The translations under genes and the position numbers were made by a program. Of a stretch of DNA of 64,000 nt, positions 32,648 to 42,800 are shown one piece after another; positions within the stretch are counted from its first letter, which is position 1; each line of letters begins with the position of its first letter. The stretch covers positions 1 through 64,000 of the forward strand of contig CALYAD010000012.1 of the NCBI GenBank assembly GCA_944393415.1, in the 5' to 3' direction. The notes beneath the pieces are model-generated. The model was given only the letters and a program-made list of their open reading frames with translations. It did no database searches and was not told the origin of the DNA. The stretch is from an uncultured Clostridia bacterium. GTDB lineage: Bacteria > Bacillota > Clostridia > Oscillospirales > CAG-272.

Positions 32648-33556
32648 TCATGCCCTGCCTATTATATCGCGAAGGTTCTCTATACCGTACTTCTCCATTA
32701 CTCCGGGAAGATCATTTATTATATCCCGGCAGATAAACGGATCTACCAGATTAGCCGCGCCTATTCCAACCGCGGTTGCTCCCGCGAGCATCATTTCAAC
32801 TACGTCCTCAGCGCTTGAAACGCCGCCCATACCTATAACCGGTATACTGACCGCCTTCGACACCTGATATACCATCCTGAGCGCTACCGGGAATACCGCG
32901 CTTCCTGAAAAACCGCCCATTTTATTGGCTATTATCGGTTTTTTAGTCCTCAGATCTATCCGCATACCGAGAAGCGTGTTAATCAGGCTTATACCGTCCG
33001 CGCCCGCGTCAGCGCAGGCTTTAGCAATTTCCGTTATGTCCGTTACATTCGGAGAAAGCTTGATTATCACCGGTTTTTCCGTTACATTCTTCACCGCGCG
33101 CGTGACCTCGGCCGCCGCCTCTGGAGAAGTGCCGAAGCTCATGCCTCCGCCGTGAACGTTGGGACAGCTTATATTGACTTCAAACCAGCCGATCTGTTCG
33201 CACCCGTTCAGTCTTTGACAGGTATATGCATAATCCTCCACTGAAAATCCGCTGACGTTTGCCATGACCTTTTTTGCAAAGCATTTACTGAGCTTTGGAA
33301 GCTCCTCGCTTATAACCTTCTCCACTCCGGGATTCTGAAGTCCTACCGCGTTTATCATACCCTGAGGACATTCCGCAATACGCGGTGTCGGATTACCGAA
33401 ACGCGGGTCTTTCGTCGTACCTTTAAAGGAAAACGTACCGAGGATATTTATATCGTACAGCTCCGCAAATTCATAACCGTATCCGAATGTACCGCTTGCC
33501 GGGATTATCGGATTATCAAGAGGTATTCCGCAAAGTTCTACATTCAGCCTTCCCAC
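32648..33556 (-). CDS. pyrD: Dihydroorotate dehydrogenase, class 1B catalytic subunit
   Basis: This 302-aa FMN barrel has NPIIPASGTFGYGYEFAELY, the catalytic cysteine in VNISCPNVHGGGMSFG, and IIKLSPNVTDI plus VIGMGGVSS for FMN and phosphate binding. Class 1B enzymes need PyrK to pass electrons to NAD, and pyrK overlaps it upstream by 13 bp. Cytosolic. Confidence 0.95.
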   Translation of the reverse strand: MGRLNVELCGIPLDNPIIPASGTFGYGYEFAELYDINILGTFSFKGTTKDPRFGNPTPRIAECPQGMINAVGLQNPGVEKVISEELPKLSKCFAKKVMANVSGFSVEDYAYTCQRLNGCEQIGWFEVNISCPNVHGGGMSFGTSPEAAAEVTRAVKNVTEKPVIIKLSPNVTDITEIAKACADAGADGISLINTLLGMRIDLRTKKPIIANKMGGFSGSAVFPVALRMVYQVSKAVSIPVIGMGGVSSAEDVVEMMLAGATAVGIGAANLVDPFICRDIINDLPGVMEKYGIENLRDIIGRA

Positions 33557-34278
33557 AGTATCTCCTCCTTTTTCATCACCGGACCTTCCTTGCAGATGCG
33601 CTTGTTTCCGGTCAGCGTTTTACAGGAGCAGCCCATACAGGCACCGAAACCGCAGCCCATTCTTTCCTCAAAGCTGAATTGTCCCTGTGATGTGGTATTT
33701 TTATATACAGCCTTCAGCATCGGCTCCGGTCCGCAGGTATAAAAATATGAATACTTCATTCCCTCAAGCGCTTTCGTTACAAAACCCTTTATACCGTATG
33801 AGCCGTCCGCAGTTGCAACATATACTTCCGTGCCGAGCGACCTAAACTCATTTTCGTAAAAAATCTCTTTTGCGGTATTAAAACCAAGTACGACTTTAAC
33901 TTGCTTTCCCTCCTCCGTCAAGCGCTTTGCCAGCATATACAGCGGAGGTACTCCAACTCCGCCGCCTATTAAAACAGGCGTTTGGCCGGAAAGAGAAAGG
34001 TCATAGCCGTTACCCAGTCCCGTCAGTAAATCAAGGCTGCCTTTTTCCATATGGCTCATCGCCTCTGTGCCATGCCCGACTACCTTATAAATTAAAGTCA
34101 GAACCTCGCCCTCGCAATCGCAGACCGATATCGGTCTGCGAAGGAAGAAGCCATCAAGCCTGATATTGACAAACTGTCCCGGCGCCGCTACCGCGGAGGT
34201 ATCTCCTTTGAGACGCATACGGTAGACGTTTTCCGCAAGCTCTACATTCTCAATAATCTCAAATAATCCCTGTTTCAT
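33544..34278 (-). CDS. pyrK: Dihydroorotate dehydrogenase electron transfer subunit
   Basis: This 244-aa ferredoxin-reductase-like protein has the FAD region FLRRPISVCDCEG, nucleotide-binding LIGGGVGVPPLYMLAKRL and the C-terminal [2Fe-2S] cysteines MGCGFGACMGCSCKTLTG, then KRICKEGPV. It links PyrD to NAD. ATG 34278 gives the usual N-terminus (MKQGLFEI); the in-frame start at 34341 would add 21 residues with no family match. Confidence 0.9.
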   Translation of the reverse strand: MKQGLFEIIENVELAENVYRMRLKGDTSAVAAPGQFVNIRLDGFFLRRPISVCDCEGEVLTLIYKVVGHGTEAMSHMEKGSLDLLTGLGNGYDLSLSGQTPVLIGGGVGVPPLYMLAKRLTEEGKQVKVVLGFNTAKEIFYENEFRSLGTEVYVATADGSYGIKGFVTKALEGMKYSYFYTCGPEPMLKAVYKNTTSQGQFSFEERMGCGFGACMGCSCKTLTGNKRICKEGPVMKKEEILWEG

Positions 34279-34346
34279 AGAAATGAATGCTCCCTTCTTT
34301 AGACAAATCGCGTTTTGCTGTGTCTGCCGCGCAAAGGTCAAAGGAT

Positions 34347-37300
34347 TTAAGCATCTATTGTCGATATGCGAAGAGTTGTCTCGTCGAGTACGTCGAGCAG
34401 CACCTTAACAGTGTCAAGCGATGTGAACATTGTAACGTTGCTCTCGGTTGCGCATTTGCGTATTCTGTAACCGTCGCTCATCTGATCTGAGGAGCCGACA
34501 TCGCTTGTATTTATAACGTAAGCGATATGCCCCTGCTGTATGGAGTCAGGTATTTCCTCGCTGCCGTCGCTGATCTTTTTAAGCACGTGCGTACGGATAC
34601 CGTTTTCCTTAAGGAACTTAGCCGTTCCCTCCGTGGCTTCGATATTGAAGCCCAGATCATAGAAGCGGCGTATCAGCGGAAGCGCCTCCTCCTTATCGCT
34701 GTCCGCTATGGTAGCAAGAACCGTTCCGTAATTCTGCAGGTGCATACCGGACGCCTGGAGAGCCTTATAAAGTGCGCGATTGAGCTTATCGTCATATCCG
34801 ATTGCCTCGCCCGTGGATTTCATCTCCGGCGAAAGATAAGCGTCAAGTCCTCTGATTTTATTGAAGGAAAATACCGGAACCTTTACATACCATCTGTTCT
34901 TTTCCTTCGGATAGATATCGAATATTCCCTGTTCCTTCAGGGATCTTCCCAGTATCACCTCGGTCGCGATATCAGCCAGGCTGTAGCCGGTGGCTTTTGA
35001 TAGGAACGGAACGGTTCTTGAAGAACGCGGATTTACCTCTATGATGAACACATTTTCATTTTTATCGACTATAAACTGGATATTGTAAAGACCTACTATT
35101 CCAATACCCAGACCGAGCATCTTGGCGTACTGAAGAATGGTGCCTTTTACTTTATCCGAAATACTGAAAGTGGGATATACGCTGATGGAGTCGCCGGAAT
35201 GTATACCGGTACGCTCGACAAGCTCCATTATCCCCGGGACAAATACGTCTCTTCCGTCGCATATAGCGTCGACCTCGACCTCTTTGCCTATAATATATTT
35301 ATCCACAAGGACAGGCTTATCCTCGTCTATTTCGACCGCGGTCTTAAGATACTGCCTGAGCTGTGTCTCGTTTGCCACTATCTGCATGGCTCTGCCTCCG
35401 AGAACAAAGCTCGGACGAACCAAAACCGGATATCCGATCTTTTCCGCGGCTTTGACGCCGTCCTCGATCTTTGTTACCGCTCTGCCCTCAGGCTGAGGAA
35501 TGCCGAGGCTTTCCAGAACTTTTTCGAAAAGATCCCTGTTTTCCGCGCGGTCTATCGCGTCGCAGTCCGTACCTATTATCTTGACACCGCGTCTCATAAG
35601 AGGGTCGGCGAGATTTATTGCGGTCTGACCTCCGAGCGACGCGATAACTCCCTCCGGATTTTCAAAATCCACTATGTTCATTACATCCTCAGGCGTAAGA
35701 GGCTCAAAATAAAGCTTATCGCTGGTAGTATAATCCGTCGAGACCGTTTCCGGATTATTGTTTATGATTATCGCCTCGTATCCGGATTTTTTAATCGTCG
35801 TTACCGCATGTACGGTGGAATAATCAAACTCAACTCCCTGACCTATTCTGATCGGTCCAGCACCCAGGACCACAGCCTTCTTTTTATTCGTCAGCACTGA
35901 CGCGTTTTCCCCGGTATATGAGGAATAGAAATACGGTATATAAGCGCCGGTGTGCAGGGTATCCACCATACGGAATACCGGAACTATACCGTTCGACTTT
36001 CTCATCGCGCAGACCTCCGCTTCCCCGACGTTCCAGAGCGAAGCTATGAACTTATCGGAAAATCCCATTTTCTTAGCCTGTTTCAGCGTTTCAAGGTCTT
36101 TTACATTATTTCTGAGCAGCGTTTCCTCATCCGTAATACGCTTTATGGCTTCAAGGAAATAGCTTGTAATACCGGTAAGCTTGTGTACCTCGTCCAGCGA
36201 AACGCCGAGGCGGATCAGCTGTGCTACCGCGAATATACCGTCTGATCTGAAATCGCTAAGGTATTCCTGCATCTCACTTACCGTCATGGTATCGAATTTA
36301 GGGTGATGAAGATGACAGACTCCGATCTCGAGCGAGCGTACCGATTTAAGCATACATTCCTCAAGGTTTGAGCCTATTCCCATAACCTCTCCGGTAGCCT
36401 TCATCTGCGTTCCGAGAACATTTGACGCAGAAGTAAATTTATCAAACGGAAAACGAGGAAACTTCGCCACGACATAATCAAGGCTCGGTTCTCTTGCCGC
36501 GGTATCGTTTGCTATTTTTATCTCCTCAAGCGCCATTCCGACTGCGATTTTCGCGGTTACTCTCGCTATAGGATATCCGCTTGCCTTTGAGGCCAGCGCG
36601 GAAGAGCGGGAAACTCTCGGGTTTACCTCTATAAGATAATATTTTCCGGATTCCGGATCAAGAGCGAACTGAATGTTGCAGCCTCCTGCTATTTTAAGCT
36701 CGCGTATTATCTTAATGGCGCTGTCATTGAGCATTTTAAGCTCGCTGTCGCTCAGCGTCATTATCGGAGCGACGACTATAGAGTCACCGGTATGTACTCC
36801 CACGGGATCAACGTTTTCCATACCGCATATAGTTATCGCGTGGTCGTATGAATCGCGCATTACCTCAAATTCTATCTCCTTATATCCCTTGACACTCTTT
36901 TCGACGAGCACCTGGTGAACCGGAGAGAGCTTAAAGCCGTTCGCCGCTATCTCTTTCAGTTCTTCCTCATTGTTGGCAAATCCTCCGCCCGTTCCTCCAA
37001 GCGTAAACGCGGGGCGGAGTACCACCGGATATCCGATGTGCTTTGCCGCCGCCACCGCCTCCTCAAGGCTATAGGTGATCTCAGACGGTATGGTAGGCTC
37101 TCCGATGGATTGACACAGCTCCTTGAAGAGCTCTCTGTCCTCAGCTCTCTCTATACTTTCGCTGCTCGTCCCCAAAAGCTCAACTCTACATTCCCTGAGG
37201 ATGCCTTTTTTCTCGAGCTGCATGGCAAGGTTAAGTCCTGTCTGACCTCCGATTCCCGGAACTATCGCGTCAGGTCTTTCGTAACGCAGAATCTTCGCGA

Positions 37301-37520
37301 TATATTCAAGCGTGAGCGGCTCCATATATACCTTATCCGCTATAGTCGTATCAGTCATTATAGTCGCGGGATTGGAATTTACGAGCACAACCTCGTAGCC
37401 CTCCTCCTTCAGCGCCAGACACGCCTGCGTACCCGCATAGTCAAACTCCGCCGCCTGTCCTATCACAATAGGTCCTGAGCCTATTATAAGTATTTTTTTG
37501 ATATCCGTTCTCTTTGCCAT
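34347..37520 (-). CDS. carB: Carbamoyl-phosphate synthase large subunit
   Basis: This 1057-aa protein has two ATP-grasp halves, each opening with a related motif (KILIIGSGPIVIGQAAEFDY and KAVVLGAGPIRIGQGVEFDY), ATP loops RPAFTLGGTGGGFANN and RPSFVLGGRAMQIV, and a C-terminal MGS-like domain (LKENGIRTHVLKKISDG) where UMP or IMP usually bind. It makes carbamoyl phosphate for pyrimidine and arginine synthesis. The glutaminase subunit carA that normally precedes it is absent from this window; pyrC occupies that position. Confidence 0.95.
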   Translation of the reverse strand: MAKRTDIKKILIIGSGPIVIGQAAEFDYAGTQACLALKEEGYEVVLVNSNPATIMTDTTIADKVYMEPLTLEYIAKILRYERPDAIVPGIGGQTGLNLAMQLEKKGILRECRVELLGTSSESIERAEDRELFKELCQSIGEPTIPSEITYSLEEAVAAAKHIGYPVVLRPAFTLGGTGGGFANNEEELKEIAANGFKLSPVHQVLVEKSVKGYKEIEFEVMRDSYDHAITICGMENVDPVGVHTGDSIVVAPIMTLSDSELKMLNDSAIKIIRELKIAGGCNIQFALDPESGKYYLIEVNPRVSRSSALASKASGYPIARVTAKIAVGMALEEIKIANDTAAREPSLDYVVAKFPRFPFDKFTSASNVLGTQMKATGEVMGIGSNLEECMLKSVRSLEIGVCHLHHPKFDTMTVSEMQEYLSDFRSDGIFAVAQLIRLGVSLDEVHKLTGITSYFLEAIKRITDEETLLRNNVKDLETLKQAKKMGFSDKFIASLWNVGEAEVCAMRKSNGIVPVFRMVDTLHTGAYIPYFYSSYTGENASVLTNKKKAVVLGAGPIRIGQGVEFDYSTVHAVTTIKKSGYEAIIINNNPETVSTDYTTSDKLYFEPLTPEDVMNIVDFENPEGVIASLGGQTAINLADPLMRRGVKIIGTDCDAIDRAENRDLFEKVLESLGIPQPEGRAVTKIEDGVKAAEKIGYPVLVRPSFVLGGRAMQIVANETQLRQYLKTAVEIDEDKPVLVDKYIIGKEVEVDAICDGRDVFVPGIMELVERTGIHSGDSISVYPTFSISDKVKGTILQYAKMLGLGIGIVGLYNIQFIVDKNENVFIIEVNPRSSRTVPFLSKATGYSLADIATEVILGRSLKEQGIFDIYPKEKNRWYVKVPVFSFNKIRGLDAYLSPEMKSTGEAIGYDDKLNRALYKALQASGMHLQNYGTVLATIADSDKEEALPLIRRFYDLGFNIEATEGTAKFLKENGIRTHVLKKISDGSEEIPDSIQQGHIAYVINTSDVGSSDQMSDGYRIRKCATESNVTMFTSLDTVKVLLDVLDETTLRISTIDA

Positions 37521-37591
37521 CTTTATGATTATTCCTTTCTTTCACATGATTTTTTATGTGTGCCTTATGACCCCGCCACACAGATTTGAGC

Positions 37592-38806
37592 TTAAACTTT
37601 TTTGTCCCTGAATACCGTCTTACCGTTATAAACAGTCAGCATATTGACTCCCGACAGCCGCATACCCTCAAACGGCGTAGACCTTCCCTTGGAAATAAAT
37701 TCGCTCGGATCAACCGTAAATTCTTCGTCGAGATTCCATACCGAAAAGCTGTTGTCGTCCGGTATTCCGAATCTTTTTCGCGGGTTATCCGAAAGCAGTT
37801 TTACAAGGGTCTTAAGCGATATTACTCCTCTTTTCACAAGATTTGTATAAAGCACCGGCAGCGCCGTCTCTATACCGACTATTCCAAACGCGCTTTTTTC
37901 CAGACCTTTTGATTTTTCCTCTTCGGAATGAGGAGCATGATCGGTCGCGATCATGTCTATAGTTCCGTCTTCAATTCCCTCTATAAGGGCTTCCCTGTCG
38001 CAAGCTGAGCGCAGAGGCGGATTCATTTTATATTTTCCGTCCTCTCTCAGGTCGTTTTCATCAAGTATAAGGTAATGCGGCGCGGTTTCGCAGGTCACAT
38101 CAACGCCCTCGCGCTTGGCCTTTCTTATCAGCTCTACGCTTTCCATTGCTGAGATATGGCATACATGATACGCGCATCCTGTCTCCTTCGCAAGTCTTAG
38201 GTCTCTTTCTATCTGCGCGTATTCGCTTTCCGAGCATATACCTCTGTGTCCGTGTGCTCTCGCATATTCACCGTCGTGGATATATCCGCCTTTGAGCAGG
38301 CTGTTTACCTCGCAGTGAGCGACGATCATCTTTCCAAGTCTTTTGGCGGTGAGCATCGCCTGCCTCATAAGCTCTTCGTCCTGCACGCCTCTACCGTCAT
38401 CCGAAAATGCCACCACATTTTCGGAAATAGCTTCCATATCCGAGAGCCGCTCCCCCATCTGAGCCGCCGTAATGGACCCGTATGGATACACGGCGATAAC
38501 AGCGTCCTTTTTTATGAGCTCAGTCTGTACCGTAAGATGTTCAACACTGTCCGGAACCGGCGAAAGATTCGGCATAGTACAAACCGCCGTGTAACCGCCT
38601 CTTGCCGCGGCGGTCGTGCCGCTGAGGATTGTTTCCTTATAAGAAAAACCCGGCTCACGAAAATGCACATGCACATCGCAAAAGCCGGGAAAAATCGTAT
38701 ATTTATCATTCAATAAAGAAACAAGCCCGTTATCGGACAAAAAGCCTTTTATAAATGTCTGTTTTTTTATATCGGAAATAAATACTTCTGATTTAAATAC
38801 TGACAT
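37592..38806 (-). CDS. pyrC: Dihydroorotase
   Basis: This 404-aa amidohydrolase has the zinc motif FCDVHVHFREPGFSYKETIL, further histidines in MIVAHCEVN and CHISAMESV, and the catalytic Asp in MIATDHAPHSEEEK. It closes carbamoyl aspartate to dihydroorotate. ATG 38806 has AGGGAG 8 nt upstream; a longer in-frame start at 38881 would code unrelated residues. It is the first gene of the pyr operon, about 110 nt after the promoter. Confidence 0.9.
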   Translation of the reverse strand: MSVFKSEVFISDIKKQTFIKGFLSDNGLVSLLNDKYTIFPGFCDVHVHFREPGFSYKETILSGTTAAARGGYTAVCTMPNLSPVPDSVEHLTVQTELIKKDAVIAVYPYGSITAAQMGERLSDMEAISENVVAFSDDGRGVQDEELMRQAMLTAKRLGKMIVAHCEVNSLLKGGYIHDGEYARAHGHRGICSESEYAQIERDLRLAKETGCAYHVCHISAMESVELIRKAKREGVDVTCETAPHYLILDENDLREDGKYKMNPPLRSACDREALIEGIEDGTIDMIATDHAPHSEEEKSKGLEKSAFGIVGIETALPVLYTNLVKRGVISLKTLVKLLSDNPRKRFGIPDDNSFSVWNLDEEFTVDPSEFISKGRSTPFEGMRLSGVNMLTVYNGKTVFRDKKV

Positions 38807-38922
38807 TGCTTTACTCCCTTCGTAACGGATATAGCCAAAAAGCGTAATAAATAAAATACCATTAAGCCTATACGCGCTCATATAATATTTTCAATAATCC
38901 ATTGTCGCTTTTCTAATAGAGT

Positions 38923-38951
38923 ATTATACCACATTCAGAAAGATTTGTCAA
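38923..38951 (-). promoter_or_regulatory. Sigma-A promoter of the pyr operon
   Basis: On the minus strand TTGACA (38946-38951), 17 bp, TATAAT (38923-38928): full consensus. The leader before pyrC shows no clear PyrR-type anti-antiterminator to me. Confidence 0.75.
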
Positions 38952-38979
38952 GCATAAAGTCAAATTTTAATAATTTTTT

Positions 38980-39032
38980 CGCAACGCGGTCATATTAGCC
39001 GATAATTTTATCTCGATATAAACCGCGTTGCG
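38980..39032. terminator. Large stem-loop between purL and pyrC
   Basis: CGCAACGCGGT (38980-38990) and ACCGCGTTGCG (39022-39032) form an 11-bp perfect stem around a second small stem (CGATAATTTTATCTCG). It lies after the purL stop. In the purL direction it is followed by A-rich rather than T-rich sequence, so it may act as a 3' stabilising or weak termination structure. Confidence 0.5.
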
Positions 39033-39053
39033 TTATTGCTTAAGCTTTATCAA

Positions 39054-42000
39054 TTACAGAAAATATTTGACAGCCGATTCAAACATCTTCATATCGTATA
39101 TACCTTCAACGTTTTTGTAAAGCCCGGAACCGATACGTTCACTGTGCCCCATTTTCCCGAATACTCTTCCGTCCGGAGATGTGATACCTTCTATCGCGTA
39201 TGCGGAGTTATTGGGATTAAAACGTATATCGTCAGTGGCGCTGCCTTCAAAATCAACATATTGAGTCGCTATCTGACCGTTTTCGGCAAGCCTCTTTATC
39301 GTCTCGTCGGAGGCAAGGAATCTTCCCTCACCATGCGATATCGGCACAGTGTAAATATCTCCTACCGCTGTTCCCCTGAGCCATGGAGATTTATTGGAGG
39401 CCACACGTATACGTACTAATTTGGACTGATGGCGCGCGATCGTGTTGAAGGTCAGCGTCGGGCTGTCCTCTGCGCCGTCCGTGATCCTGCCGTATGGAAC
39501 GAGCCCTAGCTTAATAAGAGCCTGGAAGCCGTTACAGATACCGCACATAAGACCATCGCGCCTATCAAGAAGTTCATGTACGCGTTCCTTGATCTCCGCG
39601 TTGCGGAAAAAAGCCATAATGAATTTACCTGAGCCGTCCGGTTCGTCGCCGCCTGAAAAACCTCCCGGAATAAACACTATCTGAGAATCCTTAAGTTCTT
39701 TTGCAAATCTCTCAACACTTAAGGCTATTCCGTCCGACGTCAGGTTGTTTATAACAAACGTCGATACCTCGGCGCCGGCGTCCCGCAGGACTTTAGCGGA
39801 ATCGTATTCGCAATTGGTCCCCGGGAATACCGGTATAAGGACTTTAGGTCTTGCGTGCTTTACCGCCGGAGCTATAATTTCTCCTTCCGTGTACGAAAAG
39901 GTCTCAAGCTTTTTAACGTCGTCTTTCTCAAGACAGGGGAAAACGCTCTCAAGCCGTCCTTCGTAAATTCCGGAAAGCTCTTTTAACGAAATACTTTCTC
40001 CGCCGCGTGTTATCATGCCGTCGTCGGTAATAAACCCTAAAGTCTTACCGTCAGTTTCAGCTTCGACCTCAAGCAGGAAGGAACCGTAACGGTATCCGAA
40101 AACGTCTTCGTTTTTAACCGAGTCGTCGTATTTAAACCCGAAACCGTTTCCCATGCACATTTTCATAACGGCTTCCGCAATCCCTCCATAAACCGGAGTA
40201 TACGCCGCGAAGACCTTTCCGCCGCGCATAAGAGAATTTACGTACTCAAAACATTTTTTAAGAGAGGATGAAACCGGAATCCCTGTCTCATCGTACTCCG
40301 GACAAATAAATATGACTTTATGACCGGCTTTTTTAAAATCATTTGAAATGACGTCCGAGCATTTTCCTGTAGTCACCGCAAAGGAAACAAGTGTCGGAGG
40401 AACATCAAGGTCTTCAAAGGAGCCGCTCATTGAATCCTTTCCGCCGATGGAGGCTATTCCGAGCTCAAGCTGCGCCTTGAATGCTCCCAGAAGCGCAGCA
40501 AACGGTTTTCCCCACCGCTTTCCGTCCTTGCCGAGTTTTTCAAAATACTCCTGAAAGGTCAGATAAATGTCTTTGAACGCGGCCCCGGTGGCTATAAGCT
40601 TTGAAACACTCTCCACAACAGCGAGATAAGCGCCGTGATAAGGACTTTTTTCAGAGATATAAGGGTTATATCCCCAGGACATAAACGAACAGTCGTCCGT
40701 GTGCTTTTCCTCAACGGATATCTTGTGTACCATCGCCTGAATCGGAGTCAGCTGGTACCTGCCTCCGAAAGGCATCAGAACGGTACCGGCTCCTATAGTT
40801 GAGTCGAAGCGTTCCGAAAGCCCGCGCTTTGAACATATATTGAGGTCCGAGGCAAGCGTCCTCAAGCCCTCCGTAAAGCTTTCCGGGATAGCTTTTACAT
40901 ACTTTCCCGGTTTTTCGGGCGTTATTCTTATATGCTTTTCAGCTCCGTTGGAATTCAGGAATTCTCGTGATACGTCAACAATTGTCTTTCCGTTCCAATG
41001 CATACGGAGTCTCAGCTCCTCGGTAACACGGGCTATAACCGTAGCCTCAAGATTTTCCGAAAGCGCCAGTTCCATAAATCGAGGCGCGTCCGCTTTATCG
41101 ACGACCACCGCCATTCTCTCCTGAGATTCGCTTATCGCAAGCTCCGTGCCGTCCAGTCCCTCGTATTTTTTCGGCACTGCTCCCAGGTCTATATCAAGAC
41201 CGTCCGCAAGCTCCCCTACCGCGACAGACACTCCTCCCGCGCCGAAGTCATTGCAGCGCTTTATCATACGACAGGCATCCTCTCTTCTGAAAAGCCGCTG
41301 GAGCTTTCGTTCCTCCGGAGCGTTACCCTTCTGAACCTCCGCGCCGCAGGTCTCAAGGGATGAAAGCGTGTGCTTTTTTGATGAGCCTGTCGCTCCTCCG
41401 CAGCCATCGCGTCCCGTTCTGCCGCCGAGCAGTATCACAAGATCACCGTCTTCAGGTCTTTCACGGCGCACATTAGCTTCAGGAGCGGCGGCTATTACCG
41501 CACCGATCTCCATACGCTTAGCCGCATATCCGCCGTGGTATATCTCATCCACTATACCCGTGGCAAGCCCGATCTGGTTACCGTAGGAGGAATATCCAGC
41601 CGCCGCGGTCTGTACTATTTTCCGCTGCGGCAGCTTTCCCTTTATTGTTTCCGATACCGGAACCGTAGGATCAGAGGCTCCCGTTACGCGCATCGCAGCG
41701 TAAACGTATGCCCTTCCGGAAAGGGGATCACGGATAGCCCCGCCGATACATGTCGCGGCTCCTCCGAAAGGCTCGATCTCAGTCGGATGGTTATGAGTTT
41801 CGTTTTTGAAAAGCAGGAGCCACGGCTCCTTTACTCCGTCCGCCTCTATCTCAATTTTTACCGTACAGGCGTTTATCTCCTCGGACTCGTCAAGCTTGTC
41901 AAGCATACCCTGATCTTTCAGATATTTTGCCGCGACCGTCGCTATATCCATAAGGTTCTGCGGCTTTGTCCTCCCAAGCCTGCGGCGTACCTCGAGATAA

Positions 42001-42740
42001 TCGTTATACGCCCTTTCAAGCATCTCGTCGGAAAAGCTGACGCTGTCAATCGTCGTCAGAAACGTGGTGTGGCGGCAATGATCCGACCAGTACGTGTCTA
42101 TCATCCTGATCTCTGTCAACGTAGGATCGCGCTTTTCCGTACGGAAATAGTCCCGGCAGAAGCGTATATCGTCAATATCCATCGCAAGCCCGTATTTTGC
42201 TATAAATGCGCTGAGTCCGTCCTCACCAAGCTGACAGAAGCCGGACAGCGTGGGTACTTCAGTCGGGATCTCATATTTTAAAGCAAGAGTTTCCGGCAGC
42301 TCAAGCGCTGCCTCCCGCGCCTCGACCGGGTTTATGACGTATTTTTTTATGTCGGCTATATCCTTCTCGCTCAGCGCGCCTCCGAGAACATATACCTTAG
42401 CCGTCCTGATATCCGGTCTTTCACCGCGTGAGATTATCTGAATGCACTGCGCCGCGGAATCCGCCCTCTGATCAAACTGTCCCGGAAGATACTCCACCGC
42501 AAAAACATATCCTCCGTCCGCATCAAGCTTTTCCGACGCAATATCAAGCTGAGGCTCGGAAAAAACGGTACGCACCGCTTCATTGAACAGCTCGGGAGAT
42601 ATATTTTCAACGTCGTAACGATTGAGCAGCCGCACGTATGTCAGCTCTTTGATCCCAAGAAGATTCCGAAGCTCGGACAAGAGGGCCTGCGCCTCATTTG
42701 CCAGTCCTTCTTTCTTTTCCACATAAATTCTGTATACCAT
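39054..42740 (-). CDS. purL: Phosphoribosylformylglycinamidine synthase, single-chain
   Basis: This 1228-aa protein includes a PurS-like N-terminus (MVYRIYVEKKEGLANEAQAL), two AIR-synthetase-like halves with FKNETHNHPTEIEPFGGAAT and ASIGGKDSMSGSFEDL, and a C-terminal glutaminase: VFPGTNCEYDSAKVL, IPGGFSGGDEP, and the nucleophile in CGICNGFQALIKLG. Its N-terminus suggests the Firmicute/Bacteroidetes clade of long PurL rather than the enterobacterial one. It makes FGAM from FGAR, so no purS or purQ is needed. Last gene of the pur operon. Confidence 0.95.
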   Translation of the reverse strand: MVYRIYVEKKEGLANEAQALLSELRNLLGIKELTYVRLLNRYDVENISPELFNEAVRTVFSEPQLDIASEKLDADGGYVFAVEYLPGQFDQRADSAAQCIQIISRGERPDIRTAKVYVLGGALSEKDIADIKKYVINPVEAREAALELPETLALKYEIPTEVPTLSGFCQLGEDGLSAFIAKYGLAMDIDDIRFCRDYFRTEKRDPTLTEIRMIDTYWSDHCRHTTFLTTIDSVSFSDEMLERAYNDYLEVRRRLGRTKPQNLMDIATVAAKYLKDQGMLDKLDESEEINACTVKIEIEADGVKEPWLLLFKNETHNHPTEIEPFGGAATCIGGAIRDPLSGRAYVYAAMRVTGASDPTVPVSETIKGKLPQRKIVQTAAAGYSSYGNQIGLATGIVDEIYHGGYAAKRMEIGAVIAAAPEANVRRERPEDGDLVILLGGRTGRDGCGGATGSSKKHTLSSLETCGAEVQKGNAPEERKLQRLFRREDACRMIKRCNDFGAGGVSVAVGELADGLDIDLGAVPKKYEGLDGTELAISESQERMAVVVDKADAPRFMELALSENLEATVIARVTEELRLRMHWNGKTIVDVSREFLNSNGAEKHIRITPEKPGKYVKAIPESFTEGLRTLASDLNICSKRGLSERFDSTIGAGTVLMPFGGRYQLTPIQAMVHKISVEEKHTDDCSFMSWGYNPYISEKSPYHGAYLAVVESVSKLIATGAAFKDIYLTFQEYFEKLGKDGKRWGKPFAALLGAFKAQLELGIASIGGKDSMSGSFEDLDVPPTLVSFAVTTGKCSDVISNDFKKAGHKVIFICPEYDETGIPVSSSLKKCFEYVNSLMRGGKVFAAYTPVYGGIAEAVMKMCMGNGFGFKYDDSVKNEDVFGYRYGSFLLEVEAETDGKTLGFITDDGMITRGGESISLKELSGIYEGRLESVFPCLEKDDVKKLETFSYTEGEIIAPAVKHARPKVLIPVFPGTNCEYDSAKVLRDAGAEVSTFVINNLTSDGIALSVERFAKELKDSQIVFIPGGFSGGDEPDGSGKFIMAFFRNAEIKERVHELLDRRDGLMCGICNGFQALIKLGLVPYGRITDGAEDSPTLTFNTIARHQSKLVRIRVASNKSPWLRGTAVGDIYTVPISHGEGRFLASDETIKRLAENGQIATQYVDFEGSATDDIRFNPNNSAYAIEGITSPDGRVFGKMGHSERIGSGLYKNVEGIYDMKMFESAVKYFL

Positions 42741-42800
42741 AAGTCACCGTCCCGCCCCTGGAGGCCATGTATTTTTATTGATTTGCCTTGTACTGTTTCT

